Source: a virus. From it: a stretch of DNA of 64,000 bases. The notes beneath the pieces were generated by a model. That model saw nothing but the letters and a program-made list of their open reading frames with translations. It had not been told where the DNA came from and ran no database searches. Made by a program: the position numbers and the translations under genes. The stretch covers positions 62,001-126,000 of the IMG/VR virus record IMGVR_UViG_3300049489_000321, one strand, 5' to 3'. Positions 52,126 through 59,248 of the stretch are shown here, in pieces (the first letter of the stretch is position 1; every line of letters begins with the position of its first letter).

Positions 52126-52584
52126 ATGTCTATTGATCATGAGGAAGACGAGGAAGATGCTGGTCTTCCTCATGATTTAACTAAACCTTCGTGGGTCGAT
52201 GTATCTAGTTGGAATTTAAGTACAACTTGGTGCTTTGGCCCACAAGGACACCCTGCGTCGATGCGTGTTCATTTGGACGCATTTAAAGATAATGGATGGA
52301 AATTTTATCTATATGCAAACGGTCCTTTACACCGTTACGGTTTTGGTGATTTGCAAGAATTTAATGGAACTGATTATTTAATCAAATTACTTGTTTATGG
52401 TAGATCGATAGACGAGCGATTTGGGTGTGCATGGGATTGGTGGCGATGTGCGGACAAGACTTGTACAGGGTATAAGTCTGACGCTCCTCCACCTTACCGT
52501 CGCTGTATTGATTGTGAAAACACAAGTAAACAAGCGGAAATAGATACTAAAGAGTGGCTTGAAAACAATCCACCACCTACATAG
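52126..52584 (+). CDS. Unrecognised protein with zinc-ribbon-like cysteines
   Basis: A 152-residue protein starting directly after the lipoprotein stop. The N-terminus is acidic (DHEEDEEDAG) and is encoded by a strong inverted repeat. Residues about 100-130 contain CAWDWWRCADKTC and CIDC, a possible metal site. Aromatic content is high (WKFYLYANGPLHRYGF). Function unknown; the hairpin at its start suggests translation control. Confidence 0.7.
   Translation: MSIDHEEDEEDAGLPHDLTKPSWVDVSSWNLSTTWCFGPQGHPASMRVHLDAFKDNGWKFYLYANGPLHRYGFGDLQEFNGTDYLIKLLVYGRSIDERFGCAWDWWRCADKTCTGYKSDAPPPYRRCIDCENTSKQAEIDTKEWLENNPPPT
52136..52176 (+). promoter_or_regulatory. Perfect 14-bp inverted repeat at the start of a gene
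   Basis: ATCATGAGGAAGAC (52136-52149) and its exact complement (52163-52176) flank a 13-base loop containing AGGAAGATG. It lies ten bases downstream of the gene's ATG. It may be an RNA hairpin or a two-fold DNA operator. Confidence 0.7.
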
Positions 52585-52591
52585 GAGATTT

Positions 52592-53059
52592 ATGCATATT
52601 AAAGACTTTACTGTCAAACAACTTATGGTTCATGTAAACCAAGCCGCTAAACAAAAGGGCTGGTGGGATGGATGGGAAGACCTTTCTGAAGAACAGAGGT
52701 TTGACAAAGCGGCAGGCAAACTTCTTTTGGTACACGCCGAAGTGTCGGAAGCTGCAGAAGAAATGCGCAACATTAATCAGTTACGTGAGATGGAATTCGA
52801 TTTGTCCGACATCTACTACATGGATGATGTTAGGGCGGATGTTTCTTCTCATTTTGTAGGAAAAGAATACGATGACGATGGTGTTATTGTTAGAGAATGG
52901 TACAACAAGCCAGAAGGACTAGCTGTAGAATTGGCGGATGTAGTTATTAGAGTATTTGACCTTGCTGAGCAGCTTAATCTGCCTCTGGATAGAGCAATTC
53001 AGGAAAAGATTACGTTCAACAATACCAGAAGTCGCAAGCACGGCGGAAAGGCGTTTTAA
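52592..53059 (+). CDS. MazG-like nucleoside triphosphate pyrophosphohydrolase
   Basis: A 155-residue protein; ATG 52592 has AGGAG five bases upstream. The all-alpha pyrophosphohydrolase motifs are present: KLLLVHAEVSEAAEEMR (E-x-x-E metal ligands, about 48-60) and GLAVELADVVIRVFDLAEQL (E-x-x-D, about 108-127). Between them is an insertion of about 35 residues. The end (NTRSRKHGGKAF) is typical of phage members. Such enzymes hydrolyse noncanonical or excess dNTPs or signalling nucleotides. Confidence 0.85.
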   Translation: MHIKDFTVKQLMVHVNQAAKQKGWWDGWEDLSEEQRFDKAAGKLLLVHAEVSEAAEEMRNINQLREMEFDLSDIYYMDDVRADVSSHFVGKEYDDDGVIVREWYNKPEGLAVELADVVIRVFDLAEQLNLPLDRAIQEKITFNNTRSRKHGGKAF

Positions 53060-53139
53060 TGAACTGGCCAGAAACTGTTGTTGCTTGTGTGGCTATTGTC
53101 TGTGGTGCGTATCTATTTAGGGATTTTTTCGTACTATGA
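53059..53139 (+). CDS. 26-residue membrane mini-protein
   Basis: A tiny gene coupled on both sides: TAATG with the MazG-like gene and ATGA with the next. The product (MNWPETVVACVAIVCGAYLF, then RDFFVL) is one transmembrane helix. The double coupling argues that it is translated; its function is unknown. Confidence 0.45.
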   Translation: MNWPETVVACVAIVCGAYLFRDFFVL

Positions 53140-53390
53140 AGGTAAGACTAACTAGGATTATCGGTGGATCTAAGCTTCGTACTGATTCTGTAGACGGAGA
53201 GGCTACTTATCCTCCAATGGTAGGGCGCTGTTTTGAAATGTCTGGACAAGGACTAGATTTCGGAACTAGACTAGTAAGCACTTCACCAGTAGTAGAGGTA
53301 AGTGGTGACGGTAAGTTTACTACTGAATCTGGCTCTGTTTATCATATAGAACTGCTAGAAAGACCTGGAGATGTCAAACTTACCAATTAA
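53136..53390 (+). CDS. Small beta-rich protein
   Basis: An 84-residue protein overlapping its neighbours by 4 and 20 bases. It is basic at the start (MKVRLTRIIGGSKLRTDS) and ends with strands (GSVYHIELLERPGD). No cysteine cluster or membrane segment is seen. Function unknown. Confidence 0.66.
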   Translation: MKVRLTRIIGGSKLRTDSVDGEATYPPMVGRCFEMSGQGLDFGTRLVSTSPVVEVSGDGKFTTESGSVYHIELLERPGDVKLTN

Positions 53391-53709
53391 TCCGTGTCAT
53401 GGGTGTTCTCACGATATGTGGGATCATCCAAACGATAGCGGTTGCAATGCGTGGCATTATTCAAATGGTATGAGTACAATACCGGATACACACTGGATCC
53501 AAGATCAGCTTGACTGGTTAGACGGTAAGGCTGAAACTGACAATATTAGACTGCGTAAAGAACGCGATCACTATCGTGAGTTGTATTTGACCGCCAAAGT
53601 ATGTAGTTGTGAACAGTTGATTAAGCAATTTATAAAACACGGTAAATGTCTTGAAAGTTCGTGTGAAATGCACGAATGGAGATTAGTGAATCTTTTCATT
53701 GGTCCATAA
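53371..53709 (+). CDS. Small Cys/His-rich protein
   Basis: A 112-residue protein. CHGCSHDMWDHPNDSGCNAW (about 9-28) and CSCEQLI with CLESSCEMH (about 78-100) are two likely metal sites. GGAG lies directly against the ATG, so initiation probably depends on the overlapping upstream gene. Its stop overlaps the SbcD-like start (TAATG). Function unknown. Confidence 0.66.
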   Translation: MSNLPINPCHGCSHDMWDHPNDSGCNAWHYSNGMSTIPDTHWIQDQLDWLDGKAETDNIRLRKERDHYRELYLTAKVCSCEQLIKQFIKHGKCLESSCEMHEWRLVNLFIGP

Positions 53710-54752
53710 TGGCAAGAATAATAGTATTTAGTGACCTACACCTACACCCGTTCCGCCCATATAGCGAGTTAGATGAGCACGGGATGAATTCTCGACTTAT
53801 GCACGGTGTGTCGTGTATTGATCAAGTACGTGAATACGCTGACAAAGTAGACGCTAAGATGGTGCTTTTTGGTGGTGATTTTTGGCATGTAAGGCGTAAC
53901 ATAGACACCGCCGCCCTAAACGAAGGTCTGAACGCTGTTGCAAAGTTTTCGCAACCAGTAAAGATCATTCACGGAAACCATGATCAGGCGAATTCTTCCG
54001 GTAGCATACACGCTGCTAACCCGTTCAAATACCTTAGTAATGTACAAGTTATAGACAAGCCAGGCTGGATTGAATGTGACGGTGTTGATATACTAGGAAT
54101 TCCTTACACAGAGAATAAGGACGACGTTAAGCAACTATGTAGGTTAAAAGCTCCGAATAAAGACAGTGTAAAGATCTTATTAGCACATCTTGGCATTCAA
54201 GGTGCTTCTGTGGGCGCTGATTTCGTGTATAACAACGAGGCTGACTGTGAGCTTAAGGATTTAAACTCAAAATCATTTGATTACGGATTTCTTGGGCACT
54301 ATCACCTGCATCAGCAACTAGCTAAGAATATTTGCTATGTCGGTGCCCCTCTTCAACATAATTGGGGTGATAAGTTTCAAAAGCGCGGCTTTGTAGAGTA
54401 CGACACAGAAACTAAAAAGATTAAGCACATAGAGTGCGTAGCTCCTAAGTTTGTGGAAATGGACGACGTAGAAGGATGGGAAGCTGTTGTTGATCCTGGC
54501 AACTACGTCCGCTTGATTAGTGATAAAGAGTATTCTGCCGATGAACGAGAAGACATTAGGCAGAGGATTGGCGCTCGTACTTTCGAAGTGTCTACCTACA
54601 CGACCGCACCAGAAATCACTGCTAGAAGTACTTTGACTCCTAACGAATCCTACGATAAGATTATCGAGAAATATATAGAAAGTAAAGGAACTGACCTAGA
54701 TCTTGGTGTTCTAGCTGAAATGGGTCGGTCTATCCTTCAAGAAGTTTTGTGA
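53709..54752 (+). CDS. SbcD/gp47-like nuclease subunit
   Basis: ATG 53709 overlaps the previous stop; 347 residues. The calcineurin-like phosphoesterase motifs are present: FSDLHLHPFRP (D-x-H, 7-17), FGGDFWH (GD), IHGNHDQ (GNHD), LLAHLGIQ and FLGHYHLHQ (GHxH). With the next gene it forms the Mre11/Rad50-type nuclease that processes DNA ends and feeds recombination. It overlaps that gene by four bases. Confidence 0.9.
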   Translation: MARIIVFSDLHLHPFRPYSELDEHGMNSRLMHGVSCIDQVREYADKVDAKMVLFGGDFWHVRRNIDTAALNEGLNAVAKFSQPVKIIHGNHDQANSSGSIHAANPFKYLSNVQVIDKPGWIECDGVDILGIPYTENKDDVKQLCRLKAPNKDSVKILLAHLGIQGASVGADFVYNNEADCELKDLNSKSFDYGFLGHYHLHQQLAKNICYVGAPLQHNWGDKFQKRGFVEYDTETKKIKHIECVAPKFVEMDDVEGWEAVVDPGNYVRLISDKEYSADEREDIRQRIGARTFEVSTYTTAPEITARSTLTPNESYDKIIEKYIESKGTDLDLGVLAEMGRSILQEVL

Positions 54753-56689
54753 AATTTGAACTACTGAAAATTACTAATTTTCTCAGCTACAGAGCCCAAA
54801 ATCGAATATATCTAGATAACGTTGGGTTGGTTGGCATATTCGGTGTAAACACTGATAATTCCTTTGGTTCTAATGGAAGTGGCAAATCGTCCCTATTAGA
54901 AGCTATAGTTTGGGCTATTTGGGGTGAGACGCTTCGTGGTCTGAAAGGCGACGAAGTTATCAATAAGGACGAAGGCTGTAATTGCGAGGTAGAACTCCAC
55001 CTAACGGAAGGAGACACCTCGTATAAGCTCGTCAGAACGCGAGGGACGAAGGGATCGAAACGACCTAACGACCTTACGTTGATGCGTTGTAAAGCTCCTA
55101 CGCGCGGCTACATCGACTGTAGTGCCGGTATCATGTCTGACACCCAAAAGCTGGTGGACGACATCGTAGGAATGGATTTTAACACCTTTACCCAGTCTGT
55201 GTTTATTACGGATAAAACACAGTCTTTTTGCACGCTAACCGACGCTAAGCAGAAGGAATTACTAGAAGATATCCTTCAAATAGGCGTTTTATCAGAAGCA
55301 CGGAAGGTGGCAAAGAACAGAATTATAAGTGTTGAGAAAGAAATTGCCGATATCGAAGGCGAAGCGCGACAGTATAGAACTTTAATACAAAACGCTGTAA
55401 TTAATAAGAAATCCCTAACTGACAAGTCCGAAAACTGGCTTGTGTCTCAGAACACAAAGATAGATAAGCTAAAGCTAGAGATTAAACAAAAAACTGAGTA
55501 TATAAAGAAAAACGAACATCTTAACGAGATGCTGGTGAAGTCCACTAAGCAACTAGAAAACAATTCTTCAGGTAGCGAAGAATTGTATAATGAAATCAAA
55601 GAGCTTGAAAAAGAAGTATATAAAATCAAAGCTCGTACTGAACAGCATAGAAACGAAATAAGACTTAAGTCCAAGGAAATAGAAGTAACTTCTAAGGCTA
55701 TTCGTAAAGACTGCGAAAGCGTCTCTAGATTAGCCGGTACGGTTTGTACGAACTGTAAACAAAGCGTAGATACAGACGTAGCTCAAGCTCAACTTGAAGG
55801 ATGGAATGTCCAACTACTTGCGTTATCTGAAAAATACGACAAGTTACAGGAATTATTAGAACAGTTAAATGAAGCTGAGGTAGTGGACCTTGAAGAAGTT
55901 ACCAACGATTTGACACAAAAGAATAAGGAATATAGCGACAAGAAGTCTGAAAACAGTAGACTAGCTTCACAGATTCAAGTTCTTCAAAGAGACTTGTCGG
56001 TGATGAACAACGTCGCAAATGAGATAGAACGCCTCAATAGTTCTATAGAAACGATTAAATCAGAAGAAAATCCATATATTCAGCTAATTACTGAAGTAGA
56101 CGCTTCTGTGGAAGGCTGCGAAGACAAGATCGCAGCGTTATCAGCAGTAGTTGAGGAAAAGCAGAAAAAGCTCAAATATCTTCATTTCTGGGACCATGGA
56201 TTTTCCAATGCTGGTATAAAATCCTACATGATGGATAATGTCATTCCGTTTTTAAATGAGCGTGCGCAAAGGTACGCTGATATCATGAGCGGCGGTAGTT
56301 TGCGTATTAAATTCAATACACAGACTACTAATAAAGGTGGAGATACTAAAGACAAGTTTTCTGTTGATGTCATTAACGCTAGAGGCGGCGAACTATATAA
56401 AGGAAACAGTAGCGGTGAACGACGCAGAGCCGATTTAGCGATAAGTTGGGCGTTAGCAGACCTTGCTGGTTCTAGAGCCTTAAAGCCCATGCAGTTACTA
56501 GCCTTAGACGAACCGTTTGAGAACCTAGATGCAGAAGGAGTAGAGTCTGCCTTCAGATTATTAAACAGTGCCGTATCAGAACGTGGTAGTATCTTAGTTA
56601 TAACACATAATCAAGAATTGAAAGATATGTTTGCAAAGTACTGGACTGTTGAAAAACGCAATGGAGCCAGTTGGATAAAGGAAAATTAA
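54749..56689 (+). CDS. SbcC/gp46-like ATPase subunit
   Basis: A 646-residue SMC-like ATPase starting with GTG, overlapping its partner. Walker A is SNGSGKSSL (about 42-50). Two long coiled-coil arms flank a zinc hook TVCTNCKQS (about 331-339). The ABC signature is SSGERRRADLAISWALADL and Walker B is LLALDEPFENLD. It holds DNA and controls the nuclease subunit encoded just upstream. The coils are short, as in the T4-like subfamily. Confidence 0.92.
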   Translation: MKFELLKITNFLSYRAQNRIYLDNVGLVGIFGVNTDNSFGSNGSGKSSLLEAIVWAIWGETLRGLKGDEVINKDEGCNCEVELHLTEGDTSYKLVRTRGTKGSKRPNDLTLMRCKAPTRGYIDCSAGIMSDTQKLVDDIVGMDFNTFTQSVFITDKTQSFCTLTDAKQKELLEDILQIGVLSEARKVAKNRIISVEKEIADIEGEARQYRTLIQNAVINKKSLTDKSENWLVSQNTKIDKLKLEIKQKTEYIKKNEHLNEMLVKSTKQLENNSSGSEELYNEIKELEKEVYKIKARTEQHRNEIRLKSKEIEVTSKAIRKDCESVSRLAGTVCTNCKQSVDTDVAQAQLEGWNVQLLALSEKYDKLQELLEQLNEAEVVDLEEVTNDLTQKNKEYSDKKSENSRLASQIQVLQRDLSVMNNVANEIERLNSSIETIKSEENPYIQLITEVDASVEGCEDKIAALSAVVEEKQKKLKYLHFWDHGFSNAGIKSYMMDNVIPFLNERAQRYADIMSGGSLRIKFNTQTTNKGGDTKDKFSVDVINARGGELYKGNSSGERRRADLAISWALADLAGSRALKPMQLLALDEPFENLDAEGVESAFRLLNSAVSERGSILVITHNQELKDMFAKYWTVEKRNGASWIKEN

Positions 56690-56700
56690 GGAGATGTTTA

Positions 56701-57147
56701 ATGGAAAATAATAGCGATGACGACTACATGTTAGAAGATCAAACAGAATCACTAAGCAGCTTTTTAGCAGGAATGACGGAAGGTCAGAAGATGTATGATT
56801 TAACCGTGCTATACCTTCTTAAGTCGTCAAAGAGGTTCATTGATTTTGTTAATGAGAACTTTGACGTTCAACACAATATTGATAAGGAAACTAAGGCTGT
56901 AGATATTCGTGTGGTTGAAAAGCCTTTCACTCAACCACCTTTCAAGATCTCGGATGAAGCAGCCGCTAGAGTGTCTGCTATGTTAGGACGTAAGTACGAC
57001 GTAGAGAATCCTGGTCGTTGTATGATGGACGTGTTAGCTATTATCAACGGTAAGGACGTGTCAGAGCCTTCTCTGATTGCTACAGAAGCAGACATTGAAG
57101 CTGAGCTTGCTGCGAGCCGCGTTGCTTCTAAACTAATTAAGGGTTAA
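56701..57147 (+). CDS. Unrecognised replication-region protein
   Basis: ATG 56701 is supported by AAGGAG seven bases upstream; the earlier in-frame start lies in the SbcC-like gene. The 148-residue product is acidic at its start, helical in the middle (KMYDLTVLYLLKSSKRFIDF) and ends Glu/Ala rich. No domain is recognised. It may work with the neighbouring recombination genes. Confidence 0.7.
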   Translation: MENNSDDDYMLEDQTESLSSFLAGMTEGQKMYDLTVLYLLKSSKRFIDFVNENFDVQHNIDKETKAVDIRVVEKPFTQPPFKISDEAAARVSAMLGRKYDVENPGRCMMDVLAIINGKDVSEPSLIATEADIEAELAASRVASKLIKG

Positions 57148-57354
57148 ATGTCTTTAATTACGGACGAAGATAGAGAACGCATTAAATCTCTTACTAAACG
57201 TTGGAGCTTTAATGCGGTTATGATGAAGTTTGATGAGTACCAGCCTTTTGAAAACATCAAAGACGCGAAATTACACATGTTAATTAGTATCTGGCAAATG
57301 TCGTATGAATCTTTGTGTGAATACTTAGACATTGATCCGGTAACCGGTGAGTGA
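57148..57354 (+). CDS. Small helical protein
   Basis: A 68-residue protein starting directly after the previous stop and overlapping the RNase H gene by eight bases. It is mostly helical and has no cysteine motif (DEDRERIKSLTKRWSFNAVM). Function unknown. Confidence 0.66.
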   Translation: MSLITDEDRERIKSLTKRWSFNAVMMKFDEYQPFENIKDAKLHMLISIWQMSYESLCEYLDIDPVTGE

Positions 57355-57790
57355 GCTAACCGTTTATTGTGATGGTTCCGTAACAAAGTCCCGCTACGGC
57401 GATGCCGTGTCGGCGTGGTGTGTGTTTGACGAAAACAACTACGAAATAGCGTGTAACGCTAGATTCGTCCGCAGAGGTACGATAGACGCCACAGTCAACG
57501 TAGCGGAGCATTCAGCGGTACAGTTGGCTTTATATAACTGTAGAAGCCTTATTCGTCCTGGCATTACTATTAAGATAAACGTACGTACTGATAGTGATCT
57601 TGTAGTAAAACAAATAAACGGCAAATACCGTTGTTTGAACAAAACGTTACAGCCGCTGTTGCAGGATACTCTTGAATTGATTAAAGAATTCAAGAGTATG
57701 GGTATCAAGATATCTGTCGAATGGATACCAAGAGAGTTGAATAAAAGAGCGGATTTCTTATCTAAGTCATTGTACCCAAAGGAAAAATGA
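57347..57790 (+). CDS. rnhA: RNase HI-like protein
   Basis: A 147-residue protein with GTG start, overlapping upstream. All four carboxylate positions of RNase HI are visible: D9 (VYCDGSVTK), E54 (NVAEHSAV), D82 or D84 (RTDSDLVV) and D136 (LNKRADFLSK). It lies among replication genes and probably removes RNA primers or R-loops. The stop overlaps the next ATG (ATGA). Confidence 0.85.
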   Translation: MSELTVYCDGSVTKSRYGDAVSAWCVFDENNYEIACNARFVRRGTIDATVNVAEHSAVQLALYNCRSLIRPGITIKINVRTDSDLVVKQINGKYRCLNKTLQPLLQDTLELIKEFKSMGIKISVEWIPRELNKRADFLSKSLYPKEK

Positions 57791-58056
57791 ACTTCAAACG
57801 ACTACATATTGAAGCAATAGCAGACGCCATAAAACACTCACAAATTGCCTCAAATCCTAGCTTTTTACTAAAAGGTTGCCAAAGGCTATTGCAGGAAGTA
57901 CGTGATTTACTTGAATTTACACAGTATGTGGCTGATTTTGCTTGCTTTTGTGATAAATTAGAAGATAATAAAGAGTGCAGCAGTTGTTTAGCCGAAAGAG
58001 TGTTATCTGGAAATGACAAAAAACCCGACAAGAGTAGCGGCCGGCAAGAAAAGTAA
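57787..58056 (+). CDS. Small helical protein with CxxC-like pairs
   Basis: An 89-residue protein overlapping RNase H by four bases and the resolvase gene by 44. It is helical (GCQRLLQEVRDLLEFTQYVA) with cysteines near the end (FACFC, ECSSC) that could bind zinc. Function unknown. Confidence 0.62.
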   Translation: MNFKRLHIEAIADAIKHSQIASNPSFLLKGCQRLLQEVRDLLEFTQYVADFACFCDKLEDNKECSSCLAERVLSGNDKKPDKSSGRQEK

Positions 58057-58573
58057 AAATAAGGGTGCTAGTTTCGAAAGAAAGATAGCTACTCGTTTAC
58101 AAGAGTACTGGCGACAAGTTCGTCCTGAGTGTAGCTTTAAGAGGACACCAGGATCTGGCGGATGGGCTAGAGCTAACTCTACCTCCTTCAATGCCAGTGG
58201 AGACATCATTTGCGATGACAAGTCGTTTCCTTGGTGTGTAGAGCTTAAGCACTATAAGAATTTTTCATTAGATGTCCTTTTGTCAAACGATGCTGCCCCT
58301 ATATTAGAGTGGTGGAAGCAAGCAGTTGATGAGACTCCACCAGGAAGTTTTCCGCTCGTAATATGTAAGCGTAATTCTGTGGAAGAAATGGTTATTTTTG
58401 ATTACTTATTATTTCCGACAGCGGACAAGTCTGTAGCTGAGTTGATTTATGGATTTAATCACTACAAGTTCGTAAGACCAGGAGTCAACTCATTGATAAT
58501 GATGACACTAAACGATTTTCTTCGTATTCCGCCAACTGAAATAGATTGTCGAGTTAACAATGGACACATGTAA
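58013..58573 (+). CDS. Holliday-junction-resolvase-like PD-(D/E)XK nuclease
   Basis: A 186-residue protein. The archaeal-type resolvase pattern is present in order: basic start NKGASFERKIATRLQEYW (Glu in helix 1), RTPGSGGWARANS, then SGDIICD (Asp) and WCVELKHYKN (E-x-K). These are the catalytic residues of the fold. It would cut branched DNA from recombination before packaging, which fits its place just before the terminase genes. Confidence 0.8.
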   Translation: MTKNPTRVAAGKKSKNKGASFERKIATRLQEYWRQVRPECSFKRTPGSGGWARANSTSFNASGDIICDDKSFPWCVELKHYKNFSLDVLLSNDAAPILEWWKQAVDETPPGSFPLVICKRNSVEEMVIFDYLLFPTADKSVAELIYGFNHYKFVRPGVNSLIMMTLNDFLRIPPTEIDCRVNNGHM

Positions 58574-58661
58574 GACATGTAACCAGATACTTTTGAAGTG
58601 TACCTGTCAAAAAAAGGATTTAAATAAAACTTTTAAATGCAATTTGAATCTCCGAACCTAA
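58560..58661 (+). CDS. 33-residue zinc-binding mini-protein candidate
   Basis: A short frame overlapping the resolvase end (14 bases) and the next gene (25 bases). The product has CKTCNQILLKCTC (C-x2-C-x6-C-x-C) near its start, which could bind one zinc. It fills the gap between two genes but lacks a strong ribosome binding site, so it is tentative. Confidence 0.4.
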   Translation: MDTCKTCNQILLKCTCQKKDLNKTFKCNLNLRT

Positions 58662-59248
58662 GAATCTCATTAAACAAACTAGATTTTGGGCGCTGGTCTA
58701 ATCAGCTAAGCAGCGTCAGAGACAACGATCAGATTCTATCCGTCTCTCAAACAAAGGGAGACAACGTGTATTGTCCTAACGGGCACGAATTGCATAGTTG
58801 GGACTATCTTGAAGGTAAAAATACTTTAGATTTTCCTAGTGCTACCTATGACCTTGTTTATCTTTGGAAGGTTCTAGAACACAGAGATTGGGATGCCCAA
58901 AAAGCGCTAGTTAGAGAATCGCTTAGAGTAGTTAAGCCGGGCGGCAAAGTGTTTGCCTTATCCGTAGCGTGTAACGACCAAGAAGAGGTATTCCTTTTTT
59001 TACAAAAACACGGTTTTGATACAAAACAGTTTGAACAAACGAGGCTAAGCAACCGATGTATAGCACAACTGGGTCCACACGGAGCAGCCTTCTTCCAGTC
59101 CCATATTATAATTCCTAATAGAAAAAGGTTCGTTAGTTATCTGGCGGAACAGGGATTCACTGCTACGTTAGAGCAGATGTGGCATGTAAGAGATAACTTC
59201 GGAATAAATCGGTTACACGTGGGGTTGTGTTGGGTGCGTGATGTCTAA
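58637..59248 (+). CDS. Methyltransferase-fold protein lacking SAM motif I
   Basis: A 203-residue protein. Residues 55-115 match the second half of a type-11 SAM methyltransferase: LDFPSATYDLVYLWKVLEHR, then RESLRVVKPGGKVFALS. The glycine-rich SAM motif that should precede it is missing; residues 35-55 instead hold a CPNGHELHSW segment. It may be an inactive or redesigned relative, or may bind another ligand. It overlaps the large terminase gene by eight bases. Confidence 0.74.
   Translation: MQFESPNLRISLNKLDFGRWSNQLSSVRDNDQILSVSQTKGDNVYCPNGHELHSWDYLEGKNTLDFPSATYDLVYLWKVLEHRDWDAQKALVRESLRVVKPGGKVFALSVACNDQEEVFLFLQKHGFDTKQFEQTRLSNRCIAQLGPHGAAFFQSHIIIPNRKRFVSYLAEQGFTATLEQMWHVRDNFGINRLHVGLCWVRDV

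Noticed and set aside
52157-52180. Seven-codon ORF in the loop and arm of the inverted repeat
   Set aside because: Too short to support as a gene; mentioned only as part of the hairpin finding.
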